Of a DNA stretch of 64,000 nucleotides, positions 41,434-49,400 are shown one piece after another. Source of the stretch: an uncultured Prevotellaceae bacterium (GTDB lineage: Bacteria > Bacteroidota > Bacteroidia > Bacteroidales > Bacteroidaceae); contig CAMVPA010000005.1 in the NCBI GenBank assembly GCA_947169245.1, positions 30,905 through 94,904 on the forward strand, given 5' to 3'. Under the pieces are notes generated by a model, which was given only the letters and a program-made list of their open reading frames with translations, was not told the DNA's origin and did not search any database. A program made the position numbers and the translations under genes. Each line of letters opens with the position of its first letter. Position 1 is the stretch's first letter.

Positions 41434-42423
41434 TTAGAACTGGTTCTCCACAATATCCGTCAGCACGTCCTTCATCTCCAGACCGGCTGCACGCACCTGC
41501 TGCGGAATAAAGCTGGTGACGGTCATGCCGGGTGTGGTGTTCACCTCAAGCATGTTGATCTTGCCCTCCGGCGAGATGATGTAGTCGATGCGGATGATGC
41601 CGTTACAATGGAGGATGTCGTAGATGTGGCTGGTAATCTTACCCACACGCTCGGCAACATCGGCTGGGAGACGGGCAGGAGTAATTTCCTGCACCTGACC
41701 GTTGTACTTGGCATCGTAGTCGAAGAACTCGTTGTTGGTCACCACCTCAGTGATGGGGAAGAGGACGGACTTCTCGCGGGTCTTGTAGATGCCCTGGGTA
41801 ATCTCCGTTCCTTCGAGGAAGCTCTCAACCATAATCTCCGGGCTCTCCAGCATGGCCTTACGGATGGCGGGAGCCAGCTGGTCCTTGCATTTCACCTTGC
41901 TGACGCCAAAGCTGGAGCCGTCGGCAGCAGGCTTCACAAAGCAGGGCATGCCGATACGCTCTTCTATCTCGTCGTCGCTGACCAGCTCCTCGTAACCCTT
42001 GCGGATGAGGAGCGACTCAGCCACGCTGACGCCATAGCTGCGCAGATATTGGTTGAGCACGAACTTGTCGAATGTCATGGCCTCGACCAGCACACCACTG
42101 GTAGAGTAAGGCAGACCGATGAGGTCAAAGTAGCCCTGCAGCAGACCATTCTCGCCGGGTGTGCCATGAATGGTGATATAGGCATAGTCGAACAGGCGGG
42201 CCTTTCCGTTCTCCATGAACGAGAAGTCGTTACGGTCGATTTTTGCCGTCGTACCGTCGGCCAGCTCCACATGCCAGTCCTGTCCTTTAATGTCAACGAT
42301 GTAAACGTCGTAACGCTCCTTGTCGAAGAAGGAGTACAGCCCCTGTGCGGAGCGCAGTGAGACGTCGTGTTCAGACGAATCGCCACCACAGACGATGGCA
42401 ACAGTTCTCTTCAGTTGTTTCAT
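41434..42423 (-). CDS. ddl: D-alanine--D-alanine ligase
   Basis: Joins two D-Ala for peptidoglycan precursors; 329 residues from the ATG at 42423 (MKQLKRTVAIVCGGDSSEHD). A longer frame to 42591 overlaps rluD and passes through a junction repeat. ATP-grasp motifs: 'CFVKPAADGSSFGVSKV', 'LEGTEITQGIY', 'IIRIDYIISPEGKINMLEVN', 'TTPGMTVTSFIPQQ'. It lies in the envelope operon between RluD and the acyltransferase. Confidence 0.95.
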   Translation of the reverse strand: MKQLKRTVAIVCGGDSSEHDVSLRSAQGLYSFFDKERYDVYIVDIKGQDWHVELADGTTAKIDRNDFSFMENGKARLFDYAYITIHGTPGENGLLQGYFDLIGLPYSTSGVLVEAMTFDKFVLNQYLRSYGVSVAESLLIRKGYEELVSDDEIEERIGMPCFVKPAADGSSFGVSKVKCKDQLAPAIRKAMLESPEIMVESFLEGTEITQGIYKTREKSVLFPITEVVTNNEFFDYDAKYNGQVQEITPARLPADVAERVGKITSHIYDILHCNGIIRIDYIISPEGKINMLEVNTTPGMTVTSFIPQQVRAAGLEMKDVLTDIVENQF

Positions 42424-42427
42424 TTTT

Positions 42428-42470
42428 CTTATTTTATGGGTCTTATGAGTCTTATGGGAGTTATGGGGTT
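42428..42470. repeat. TTATGGG(T/A) junction repeat
   Basis: Degenerate units TTATGGGTCTTATGAGTCTT and ATGGGAGTTATGGGG fill the gap between rluD and ddl and encode the last residues of RluD. It is another of the different tandem-repeat families. Confidence 0.6.
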
Positions 42471-43528
42471 TCTCTTCCGCCGATGTATCGGCGCCATTTG
42501 TCAATGACGGCGCCCATGTCGTCGGGCCAGTCGCTGGTGAAGTCCATCTGCTGCCCCGTCGTGGGGTGAACGAAGCCGAGGGTGCGGGCATGTAGCACCT
42601 GTCGCGGACAGAGCTTGAAGCAGTTCTGGATGAATGCCTTGTAGGTCAACGACCGCTCGCCGCGCAGTATCTCGGTTCCCCCGTAGCGCTCGTCGCAGAA
42701 CAGCGGATGTCCGATGTGCTTCATGTGGGCACGTATCTGGTGCGTACGTCCCGTCTCCAGTCGGCACTCCACCAGCGTGGTATAGCCGAAACGCTCGATG
42801 ACACGCCAGTGTGTGACGGCGGTTTTGCCGACGTCACCCCCCGCAGGGAAGACGGCCATGCGCTGACGGTCCCTCGGGTCGCGGCCTATGTTCCCCTCGA
42901 TGCGCCCTTCGTCCTCGGTGAAGTGTCCCCACACCAGGGCGTTGTACGAGCGGTGGGTGTCGTGGTTGAAGAACTGCACGCCCAGCTTCGTCTTGGCCTC
43001 AGGCGTCTTGGCCACGACCAGCAGGCCGCTGGTGTCCTTGTCAATACGGTGGACCAGTCCGACGCTGGGGTCGTTGGGGTCGTATGTGGGCAGACCGCGC
43101 AGATGCCAGGCAATGGCGTTGACCAGCGTTCCGTGGAAGTTCCCGACACCGGGATGGACGACGAGGCCTGCAGGCTTGTTGATGACCATCAGCTGGTCGT
43201 CCTCGTAGACCACGTCAAGCGGAATGTCCTCCGGTTCAATGGTGGTGTCGTAGTGCGGGCGGTCGAGCATCAGCGTGATGACATCGCCGGGACGAACCTT
43301 GTAGTTGCTCTTGACGGGCCGGTCGTTGACGTGGACGAAGCCCGCGTCGGCAGCCTTCTGGATGCGGTTGCGGGTGGCATGGCGCAGATGTTCCATCATG
43401 TACTTGTCCACGCGCAGCGGCACCTGTCCTGCGTCCACATCCAAGCGGATGTGTTCGTAAAGCTGTTGCTGCTCGCCGTCCTCGTCGAGTAGCTCCAGCT
43501 CCTGTTCTGTCAGCTGTTCGTCATTCAT
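42461..43528 (-). CDS. rluD: RluA/RluD-family pseudouridine synthase
   Basis: 355 residues. S4 RNA-binding domain at residues about 30-95 ('RVDKYMMEHL', 'RPVKSNYKVRPGD'), then the synthase core with catalytic Asp in 'GLVHRIDKDTSGLLVVAKT' and 'ETGRTHQIRAHMKHIGHPLF'. It probably modifies 23S rRNA helix 69; the exact site is inferred from family. It overlaps the PASTA gene by 8 nt. The last residues ('RYIGGRETP') run into a junction repeat. Confidence 0.93.
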   Translation of the reverse strand: MNDEQLTEQELELLDEDGEQQQLYEHIRLDVDAGQVPLRVDKYMMEHLRHATRNRIQKAADAGFVHVNDRPVKSNYKVRPGDVITLMLDRPHYDTTIEPEDIPLDVVYEDDQLMVINKPAGLVVHPGVGNFHGTLVNAIAWHLRGLPTYDPNDPSVGLVHRIDKDTSGLLVVAKTPEAKTKLGVQFFNHDTHRSYNALVWGHFTEDEGRIEGNIGRDPRDRQRMAVFPAGGDVGKTAVTHWRVIERFGYTTLVECRLETGRTHQIRAHMKHIGHPLFCDERYGGTEILRGERSLTYKAFIQNCFKLCPRQVLHARTLGFVHPTTGQQMDFTSDWPDDMGAVIDKWRRYIGGRETP

Positions 43529-44195
43529 ACACCGCAGGCTCCTCCCTTATATCAGTGGGCTGTTCGTCGTCATACTGATACTCCATAGACATTCCGTCGT
43601 AGTCACTCGCATCAGTGTAGCTGATGTCGTCATCATCGCCATAGTGGCCGTTGCCCACGAGGAGCGTCAGCGGCGTGCTGATGGACACCACATCGCCCGT
43701 ATTCACCTGACGTCCACGGCTCAGTATGCCGTAGACCCAGTCTTTCTCGCCCACCACATATTTGGGGGGCAGCAACTTGAAGCCCAGCGCCATCAACTTG
43801 GCCTCAGCCTCACGGAAACTGCTGTTGTCGACGATGTCGGGGATGGCAAAGGACGGCGACGACGGCGAATTGACGGTCACGTAGATGACGTGACCCTGCT
43901 TCACCTCCGTGCCGGGACCCGGCGTCTGGGCCAGGATGCAGTCAGCCGGCAGCTTCTTGTTGTAGCCCGAGTCGCTGACCTGTATCAGCAGCCCGTCGCT
44001 TTCCAAAAGCTGATACGCCTTCTCATAGGTCATCTTCGACAGGTCGGGCACCTTGATGCCCTCGCCATGATGGGTGTAAATCTCCAGACCTATCTTAACA
44101 CCAAAGGCCAGAGCGACCACCACCAGCGCCATCGCCAGGAGGTTACCCCAGAGATAGCCGCTCACAAACTTCCCAAAGAAATCCTTTGTCTTCAT
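43521..44195 (-). CDS. PASTA-domain membrane protein
   Basis: 224 residues from ATG 44195 (MKTKDFFGKFVSGYLWGNLL). One membrane helix (about 16-38), then PASTA repeats ('IKVPDLSKMTYEKAYQLLES', 'LAQTPGPGTEVKQGHVIYVT', 'FAIPDIVDNSSFREAEAKLM') that bind peptidoglycan or beta-lactams in other families. The acidic tail is disordered. First gene of the operon with rluD, ddl, acyltransferase and NigD-like; start choice is fixed by the TACCTTTG box at 44218-44225. Confidence 0.88.
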   Translation of the reverse strand: MKTKDFFGKFVSGYLWGNLLAMALVVVALAFGVKIGLEIYTHHGEGIKVPDLSKMTYEKAYQLLESDGLLIQVSDSGYNKKLPADCILAQTPGPGTEVKQGHVIYVTVNSPSSPSFAIPDIVDNSSFREAEAKLMALGFKLLPPKYVVGEKDWVYGILSRGRQVNTGDVVSISTPLTLLVGNGHYGDDDDISYTDASDYDGMSMEYQYDDEQPTDIREEPAVYE

Positions 44196-44217
44196 CTGTC
44201 TTTCTCCTTTTGCTTTG

Positions 44218-44225
44218 CAAAGGTA
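44218..44225 (-). promoter_or_regulatory. -7 box (TACCTTTG) for the PASTA operon
   Basis: The minus strand reads TACCTTTG, 22 nt upstream of the PASTA ATG, matching TAnnTTTG. Confidence 0.65.
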
Positions 44226-44295
44226 CGAATAAGTGAGAGAAAAACCAAATTTTTTTGAGTTTTTCCATAGAGGAGCGTGCTCAAACGTACATATA

Positions 44296-44337
44296 AAAAC
44301 AGAAAGAAGCAAGGATTACCCCACTTCTTTCTGTTTT
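44296..44337 (-). terminator. Terminator of rpmH
   Basis: Perfect 14-bp stem AAAACAGAAAGAAG (44296-44309) / CTTCTTTCTGTTTT (44324-44337), 28 nt beyond the rpmH stop. Its flanking A and T runs make it usable in both directions. Confidence 0.85.
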
Positions 44338-44365
44338 AACCTCAATTTTCCGTCAAAGCGCCGGA

Positions 44366-44521
44366 TTACTTTCCGTGGTGCTCGTCAGAAACAGTTAACT
44401 TCTTGCGGCCCTTAGCACGGCGTGAAGCCAGGACGCGGCGGCCGTTCTTGGTGGCCATGCGCTCGCGGAAACCATGCTTGTTCACGCGGCGGCGATTGTG
44501 CGGCTGAAATGTTCTTTTCAT
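44366..44521 (-). CDS. rpmH: Ribosomal protein bL34
   Basis: 51 residues: [20 protein letters not shown], then '[20 protein letters not shown]' and a tail [11 protein letters not shown]. This is the classic bL34 pattern, very basic, binding 23S rRNA in the large subunit. It has its own minus-strand promoter (TACTTTTG at 44568-44575) and a strong terminator. It is not beside dnaA or rnpA, unlike in many bacteria. Confidence 0.97.
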   Translation of the reverse strand: MKRTFQPHNRRRVNKHGFRERMATKNGRRVLASRRAKGRKKLTVSDEHHGK

Positions 44522-44567
44522 TGTCTTATCTTGTATTTATTTGTTGTGTTCCAACAGAATTGGGGTG

Positions 44568-44575
44568 CAAAAGTA
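44568..44575 (-). promoter_or_regulatory. -7 box (TACTTTTG) for rpmH
   Basis: The minus strand reads TACTTTTG, 46 nt upstream of the rpmH ATG. Confidence 0.65.
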
Positions 44576-44612
44576 CACATATTTTTCGAATTACGCAAGT
44601 TTTTTGGCGAAT

Positions 44613-44645
44613 TTTCTCATTTCTCCTTTCTCATTTCTCATTTTT
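44613..44645. repeat. TCATTTCTC junction repeat between rpmH and efp
   Basis: TCTCATTTCTCCTTTCTCAT and TTCTCATTTTTT form degenerate units of the TGAGAAA/TGAGTAA family in reverse orientation. Confidence 0.6.
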
Positions 44646-44686
44646 TAGTACCTTTGGCTTCGCCGAAGGCACTTTCGTTCGAAAAA

Positions 44687-44714
44687 GCAAAAGAAAAAGT
44701 GTTTTTTCTTTTGC
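44687..44714. promoter_or_regulatory. Hairpin overlapping the efp -33 element
   Basis: GCAAAAGAAAAA (44687-44698) pairs with TTTTTCTTTTGC (44703-44714) in DNA. The -33 TTTG (44710-44713) is part of the arm. It could be an operator palindrome. Confidence 0.4.
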
Positions 44715-44740
44715 TTTTTGCTCACTTATTCGTACCTTTG
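44710..44740 (+). promoter_or_regulatory. Promoter for efp (TTTG-N19-TACCTTTG)
   Basis: TTTG at 44710-44713, a 19-nt spacer, then TACCTTTG at 44733-44740: a full match to the Bacteroidota -33/-7 consensus, 32 nt before the efp ATG. Confidence 0.8.
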
Positions 44741-44772
44741 CACCCAAATTCAAACATTCACATTATTTTTTT

Positions 44773-45339
44773 ATGATTAACTCACAAGACATTAAGAAAG
44801 GAACAGCCATCCGCATGGACGGTGGCATCTGGGTTTGCATTGACTTCCAGCACCGCAAGCCGGGCAAGGGTAACACCATCATGATCATCAAGGTTAAGAA
44901 CGTGTCCGACGGTCGCGTACTGGAGCGTCGCTTCAACATCGGCGAGAAGCTCGAGGACGTCATCATCGAGCGCCGTCCCTACCAGTACCTCTACGAGGAC
45001 CAGTCGGGCCGCATCTTCATGAACCAGGAGACCTTTGAGCAGATTCCCATCGACAATGAGCTGGTGATCGGCCATGAGTACATGAAGGAGAGCGACATCG
45101 TGGAAGTGGTCAGCGACACCACCGATGGCACCATTCTCTATGCCGAGATGCCCGTGAAGACCAACCTGCGCGTTGTGCACTCTGAGCCCGGCGTCAAGGG
45201 CGACACCGCCACCAACACGCTGAAGCCCGCCACGCTCGAGACCGGCGTCGAGGTTCGCGTACCCCTGTTCATCAACGAGGGCGACCTCATCCAGGTTGAC
45301 ACCCGCGACGGCTCATACCTGAACCGTGTGAAGGAATAA
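44773..45339 (+). CDS. efp: Translation elongation factor P
   Basis: Rescues ribosomes stalled at polyproline. 188 residues from ATG 44773; the much longer frame from 44422 covers the promoter and is rejected. Three-domain EF-P pattern: 'INSQDIKKGTAIRMDGGIWV', the loop region 'FQHRKPGKGNTIMIIKVKN' (Lys at the tip is the residue usually modified), and the C-terminal OB fold ending 'LIQVDTRDGSYLNRVKE'. Confidence 0.97.
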   Translation: MINSQDIKKGTAIRMDGGIWVCIDFQHRKPGKGNTIMIIKVKNVSDGRVLERRFNIGEKLEDVIIERRPYQYLYEDQSGRIFMNQETFEQIPIDNELVIGHEYMKESDIVEVVSDTTDGTILYAEMPVKTNLRVVHSEPGVKGDTATNTLKPATLETGVEVRVPLFINEGDLIQVDTRDGSYLNRVKE

Positions 45340-45340
45340 T

Positions 45341-45360
45341 TCAAGAATTGAAGAATTGAA
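45341..45360. repeat. GAATTGAA junction repeat carrying the TTG start
   Basis: TCAAGAATTGAAGAATTGAA: two or more 8-nt units between efp and the glycosyltransferase. The second TTG is the likely start codon. Confidence 0.5.
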
Positions 45361-46441
45361 GTATTCGATTATTGTTCCCGTCTTCAACCGTCCCGACGAA
45401 GTGGACGAGCTTTTGGAGAGCCTCTGCGCCCAGACACAGAAGGACTTTGAGGTGATTATCGTTGAAGACGGCTCAACAAAGCCATGCAAGGATGTCTGCG
45501 ACAAGTACGCAGACATCCTTTCTTTGCATTATTACCAGAAGGAGAACAGCGGTCCCGGCCAGAGCCGCAACTACGGTGCCGAGCGCGCCCAGGGCGAGTG
45601 GCTCATCGTCCTCGACAGCGACGTCGTCCTGCCTGAGGGCTATCTCGCTGCTGTAAATGAGAAATTAGAAATGAGAAATGAGAAATGCCAGCAGCAAGAC
45701 AAGGCGCAGCCTCATTCCTCATTTTGCGAAGCCTGGGGCGGTCCCGACGCTGCCCACCCCTCCTTCACCCCCGTCCAGAAGGCCATCAGCTACTCCATGA
45801 CCTCGTTCTTCACCACCGGCGGCATTCGCGGCGGCAAGGGCAAGAAGCTGGACAAATTCTTCCCTCGTTCCTTCAACATGGGCATCCGTCGCGACATCTA
45901 CATGGAGCTCGGCGGCTTCACGAAGATGCGTTTCGGCGAGGACATCGACTTCAGCTATCGCATTGTAGAGGCAGGCTACAAGACGGCCCTCATCCCCGAG
46001 GCCTGGGTGTGGCACAAGCGCCGCACCGACTTCCGCAAGTTCTTCCGCCAGGTCTACAACAGCGGCATCGCACGCATCAATCTGGAGAAGCGCCATCCCG
46101 GCACCATGAAGCTCGTCCACCTGCTGCCCACCGTCTTCACGCTGGGTGTCATCGGCCTCGTGCTCATCTCAGCCGTTGGGCGCCTGCTCATGTACTACTG
46201 CGGCAACGACCAGTGGCGCTGGCTCTGCCTCACCCCGTGGCTGCCCATAGTCCTCTACAGCCTTCTCATCTTCATCGACTCCTCGCTGAAGAACCGCAGT
46301 CTCCACGTCGGCCTGCTCTCCGTTCCCGCCGCCTTCGTCCAGCTCATGGGCTATGGCTTCGGCTTCATTGAGTCGTGGTGGAAGCGCTGCGTGCTGAAGC
46401 AGGACGAATTCACGGCCTTCGAGAAGAACTTCTATAAGTAG
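45356..46441 (+). CDS. Family-2 glycosyltransferase with membrane segments
   Basis: 361 residues. GT-A core: 'YSIIVPVFNRPDEVDELLES', 'VEDGSTKPCKDV', 'SRNYGAERAQGEWLIVLDSD' (DxD-like 'DSD'), then 'GEDIDFSYRIVEAGYKTALI' and two C-terminal hydrophobic segments. The donor and acceptor are unknown; surface polysaccharide or lipid-linked sugar is likely. The only in-frame start is TTG at 45356, inside a GAATTGAAGAATTGAAG repeat. Residues about 102-122 ('KLEMRNEKCQQQDKAQPHSS') are encoded by an inserted TGAGAAA-type repeat. Confidence 0.85.
   Translation: MKYSIIVPVFNRPDEVDELLESLCAQTQKDFEVIIVEDGSTKPCKDVCDKYADILSLHYYQKENSGPGQSRNYGAERAQGEWLIVLDSDVVLPEGYLAAVNEKLEMRNEKCQQQDKAQPHSSFCEAWGGPDAAHPSFTPVQKAISYSMTSFFTTGGIRGGKGKKLDKFFPRSFNMGIRRDIYMELGGFTKMRFGEDIDFSYRIVEAGYKTALIPEAWVWHKRRTDFRKFFRQVYNSGIARINLEKRHPGTMKLVHLLPTVFTLGVIGLVLISAVGRLLMYYCGNDQWRWLCLTPWLPIVLYSLLIFIDSSLKNRSLHVGLLSVPAAFVQLMGYGFGFIESWWKRCVLKQDEFTAFEKNFYK
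45656..45736. repeat. TGAGAAA-type repeat inserted in the glycosyltransferase gene
   Basis: AATGAGAAATTAGAAATGAG with further AAATGAG units runs to 45688, and an inverted CTCATTCCTCATTTTG lies at 45711-45726. The insert keeps the frame and encodes a charged stretch between the DSD motif region and the catalytic domain's second half. Confidence 0.75.
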
Positions 46442-46468
46442 TGTAGAATCTGCCACCACCATTGAGTT

Positions 46469-47158
46469 ATGTCTCAGAAACTAACCATTGCCCATTGGTC
46501 AGAAGATGACCAGCCACGCGAGAAGTTGCGTGACAAGGGGCCGCAGGCCTTAAGCAATGCCGAGCTGCTGGCCATCCTCATAGGCTCAGGAACACCCGGC
46601 ACGAGTGCTGTCGAGCTGATGCAGAACGTCTTGAACGACTGCAAGAACAACCTGAACACTTTGGGCAAGATGACCATCCGCCAACTCATGGACTACAAGG
46701 GAATCGGCGAGGCTAAGGCCATCACCATCCTCGCCGCCTGTGAGCTGGGCAAGCGCCGCCAGCAGGAGACGCCTGAGGAGCGCCCCGACCTGGGCACCGC
46801 CACCCGCGTCTACAACCACATGCACCCAGTGATGCAGGACCTTGACATCGAGGAGTTCTGGTTGCTACTGATGAACCAGAACCACCGTCTTATTAAAAAG
46901 GTACGCATAGCGCGTGGGGGCATCTCCGAGGTCACTGTCGACGTCCGCATCATCATCCGCGAGGCCGTACTCTCCAACGCCACCATCATCGCCGTCTGCC
47001 ATAACCACCCCTCGGGCAGCATCCGGCCCAGCCAGGCCGACGACAACCTGACCAAGGGTCTCAAGCAGGCATGCGACTTCATGCGCATCAAGTTCATGGA
47101 TCATGTCATCGTCGCCGACGGCGCCTACTACTCCTACCACGAAGAGGGGAAGGTGTAA
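46469..47158 (+). CDS. radC: RadC-family JAB-domain protein
   Basis: 229 residues. N-terminal UPF0758/HhH part ('PREKLRDKGPQALSNAELLA', 'LMDYKGIGEAKAITILAACE') and C-terminal JAMM/MPN domain with the metal motif 'AVCHNHPSGSIRPSQAD'. RadC proteins are widespread and often near mobile DNA; a DNA-repair role is historical and not firm. It begins 27 nt after the glycosyltransferase. Confidence 0.93.
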   Translation: MSQKLTIAHWSEDDQPREKLRDKGPQALSNAELLAILIGSGTPGTSAVELMQNVLNDCKNNLNTLGKMTIRQLMDYKGIGEAKAITILAACELGKRRQQETPEERPDLGTATRVYNHMHPVMQDLDIEEFWLLLMNQNHRLIKKVRIARGGISEVTVDVRIIIREAVLSNATIIAVCHNHPSGSIRPSQADDNLTKGLKQACDFMRIKFMDHVIVADGAYYSYHEEGKV

Positions 47159-47219
47159 GCCGAGGTGCGAGGAAAGACCACGGGCAGGCGCGGCAGCGGG
47201 AATACGGGGTACGAGGCGC

Positions 47220-48869
47220 CTACTGATGGGTTTTGCGGAACTCATCGAGCTGCTTGAAGCAGTGACGATCGATGATTTCCTCCAGCTTTCGGTCGTGGTT
47301 CTTGCGGATACCATTTAAGAGGTCGCCAAAATCCATCAGACAGCCGTTCTCCTTTGTATAGGGCTCCCAAGCTGGCATTGTGCGTAACGCAGGGAAATCA
47401 GATGAATTGCGAATTTCGGGAGCATTCGGATTACCAGTATGTGCGAAATGAGCCCAAACGTCACTCATCAATGTGGCCCAGGGTTTGTTGTGTGCAATTT
47501 CTGCCGCTGACAATTGGTTGGAGTAGTGGTGGAGCACGTCGAAGCAGTACTTCAACTCGGCACCGTGGGCGGAACCTTTCGAGCCAGCTTCCCCTTCTTT
47601 CACAGTGTACATATAAACATAGGTGTCGGCCTTGCGCTTGCCACCGATGGCGTCGGCAGTGATGATGGTCTTGGGGCGGAACAGCCAGTCGATGCTCAGC
47701 AGATCCTGTGGCAGTCGTTCAAGTGTTCCGAGTGGATAGGCTTCCATAAACGCACTGATGTAGGCATCGGTCTCGTCGCCGAAGGTGCGTTCAAGTTCCT
47801 TATGGGCTTGTTCGAAGGTAATTTTCTGCCCATATCTTACGCGCTGCAACTCATTGAACGTCGTGCCTATCATCAGGGGAATATCGTCACTGAAGTCCGC
47901 GAAGTCGGGCTGGAAAGGCTGCTTCACCAGCACCTCGCCGTCGGGCGTAGGTCCGAAGCCCCACATCATCGGAGTGCCAGGACGGCGCGTACCTATACTG
48001 GCAGCCATGGCCCGCTGGCCTGCGGCGTACAGCTCCTTATAGGGAACATTCTTTATCTTTTCCACATTCTTCTTGTCAATGCCCAGTTCTTTCAGCACGG
48101 CCTCGCCCAGCTCTTCAGTCATCGCCTTTGTGTTGACGTTCAGGATGGTGCCACTCATGATGATAGCCTTATGAAAGAGTCCTCGGGCCTTTGGCATACA
48201 CATCAGTGTACCCACCTTACCGCCGCCACCCGATTCACCGAAGATGGTGACATTCTGGGGGTCGCCGCCGAAGTTGGCAATGTTGTCGCGTACCCATTCC
48301 AGTGCCTGCACCGCGTCGAGCATACCCACGTTGCCGCTATACTTGTATTTCTTGCCACAGGTAGAGAGGTCGAGGAAGCCGAGGATATTCAGACGGTGGT
48401 TGATACTCACGACTACCACATCCTTCTTGGCCAGACACATGCCCGGATCCCAGGCCGACGTGCCCGAGTCGAAGCCACCACCGTGGAGCCAGAACATGAC
48501 GGGCTTGAGCCCCTTCCCCTTGCCCTTCACCGGGGAGTTTGAAGCAAGACTTGTCGTCCACACATTCAGCTTACAGCAGTCCTCCGACATCTCGCCCTCC
48601 GACATCTCGCGGTTCGACGGCTGCATGGTCATCGGCCCCCAATGGTCGCAGCGGCGCACGCCCTTCCACTTAGCCACAGGCTGCGGCGGCATGAACCGAT
48701 CCACCCGAGCATAGGGAATGCCGAGGAACGCCATCGTCCCCTCCTGCATGATACCCTGCACTTTTCCGCACTTGGTGCTGACCACCGCCGTACTCTCTTC
48801 TGCCGCCATTGCCATATTGGCAACAAGCAGCATGCCCGTCAGGCACATTACCATTCTCTTCACTATCAT
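47220..48869 (-). CDS. Secreted type-B carboxylesterase
   Basis: About 549 residues from ATG 48869 (MIVKRMVMCLTGMLLVANMA), with a signal peptide. Alpha/beta hydrolase of the carboxylesterase type-B family: 'TKCGKVQGIMQEGTMAFLGI', 'WLHGGGFDSGTSAWDPG' (oxyanion), the nucleophile Ser in 'TIFGESGGGGKVGTLMC', and a catalytic His in 'KGSAHGAELKYCFDVLH'. Substrate unknown; esters on plant polysaccharides are possible given the neighbouring glycan loci. The -7 box at 48874-48881 ends 4 nt before this ATG, so Met6 (48854) could be the true start. Confidence 0.88.
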   Translation of the reverse strand: MIVKRMVMCLTGMLLVANMAMAAEESTAVVSTKCGKVQGIMQEGTMAFLGIPYARVDRFMPPQPVAKWKGVRRCDHWGPMTMQPSNREMSEGEMSEDCCKLNVWTTSLASNSPVKGKGKGLKPVMFWLHGGGFDSGTSAWDPGMCLAKKDVVVVSINHRLNILGFLDLSTCGKKYKYSGNVGMLDAVQALEWVRDNIANFGGDPQNVTIFGESGGGGKVGTLMCMPKARGLFHKAIIMSGTILNVNTKAMTEELGEAVLKELGIDKKNVEKIKNVPYKELYAAGQRAMAASIGTRRPGTPMMWGFGPTPDGEVLVKQPFQPDFADFSDDIPLMIGTTFNELQRVRYGQKITFEQAHKELERTFGDETDAYISAFMEAYPLGTLERLPQDLLSIDWLFRPKTIITADAIGGKRKADTYVYMYTVKEGEAGSKGSAHGAELKYCFDVLHHYSNQLSAAEIAHNKPWATLMSDVWAHFAHTGNPNAPEIRNSSDFPALRTMPAWEPYTKENGCLMDFGDLLNGIRKNHDRKLEEIIDRHCFKQLDEFRKTHQ

Positions 48870-48873
48870 GCTG

Positions 48874-48881
48874 CAAAAATA
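48874..48881 (-). promoter_or_regulatory. -7 box (TATTTTTG) for the carboxylesterase
   Basis: The minus strand reads TATTTTTG 4 nt upstream of the first ATG, suggesting a leaderless mRNA or a start further in. Confidence 0.5.
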
Positions 48882-48975
48882 CACAATAATTCCGAATAAC
48901 CTACTACAATCCAACCTTTTTTTCCAATTACATTGATTAAGATACTGCGTCTCGGCAAAAAAAGAAACAAGTTTC

Positions 48976-49006
48976 TTTGTTTTGCCCTCGACTTTTCGTA
49001 TCTTTG
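48976..49006 (+). promoter_or_regulatory. Promoter (TTTG-N19-TATCTTTG) for the MIP18-like gene
   Basis: TTTG at 48976-48979, 19-nt spacer, TATCTTTG at 48999-49006. This excludes the longer start at 48977 and fixes the ATG at 49028. Confidence 0.8.
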
Positions 49007-49027
49007 CAACGAAAATGCAAAGCGACT

Positions 49028-49348
49028 ATGACACAAGAAGAGAAAACACTGTTTGAAGAGCGGATTGTGGACGTGCTGAAGACCGTCTACGACCCGGAGA
49101 TTCCCGTCAACATCTATGACCTGGGAATGATCTACAAGATTGACGTGCAGGACGACTACACGGTGGAACTGGAAATGACATTCACGGCTCCCAACTGCCC
49201 TGCCGCCGATTTCATCTTAGAGGATGTCCGCACGAAGGTGGAGAGCGTCGACGGCATCGTCTCCGCCACCGTCAACCTCGTCTTCGAACCGGCCTGGGAC
49301 CAGAGCATGATGTCGGAAGAGGCCCGCGTAGAACTGGGATTCGACTGA
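49028..49348 (+). CDS. MIP18/SufT-like iron-sulfur assembly protein (DUF59)
   Basis: 106 residues. 'VDVLKTVYDPEIPVNIYDLG' and 'MTFTAPNCPAADFILEDV' are the DUF59 signature with the conserved Cys; 'VFEPAWDQSMMSEEARVELG' is the typical C-terminus. It takes part in Fe-S cluster maturation (SufT-type). It stands with its own canonical promoter, before the LpxH-like gene. Confidence 0.93.
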   Translation: MTQEEKTLFEERIVDVLKTVYDPEIPVNIYDLGMIYKIDVQDDYTVELEMTFTAPNCPAADFILEDVRTKVESVDGIVSATVNLVFEPAWDQSMMSEEARVELGFD

Positions 49349-49396
49349 AAATGACGCGACGTTATTACGATATACCGTTATCACGTTATTACGAAA
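49349..49396. repeat. ATAACG-type junction repeat, copy 2
   Basis: ACGTTATTACGATATACCGT and TATCACGTTATTACG: the same family as 9358-9396, filling the gap between two unrelated genes. Confidence 0.6.
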
Positions 49397-49400
49397 AAAG

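Noticed and set aside
44422..44772. N-terminal extension of EF-P
   Set aside because: It overlaps rpmH and the efp promoter; EF-P begins at 44773.
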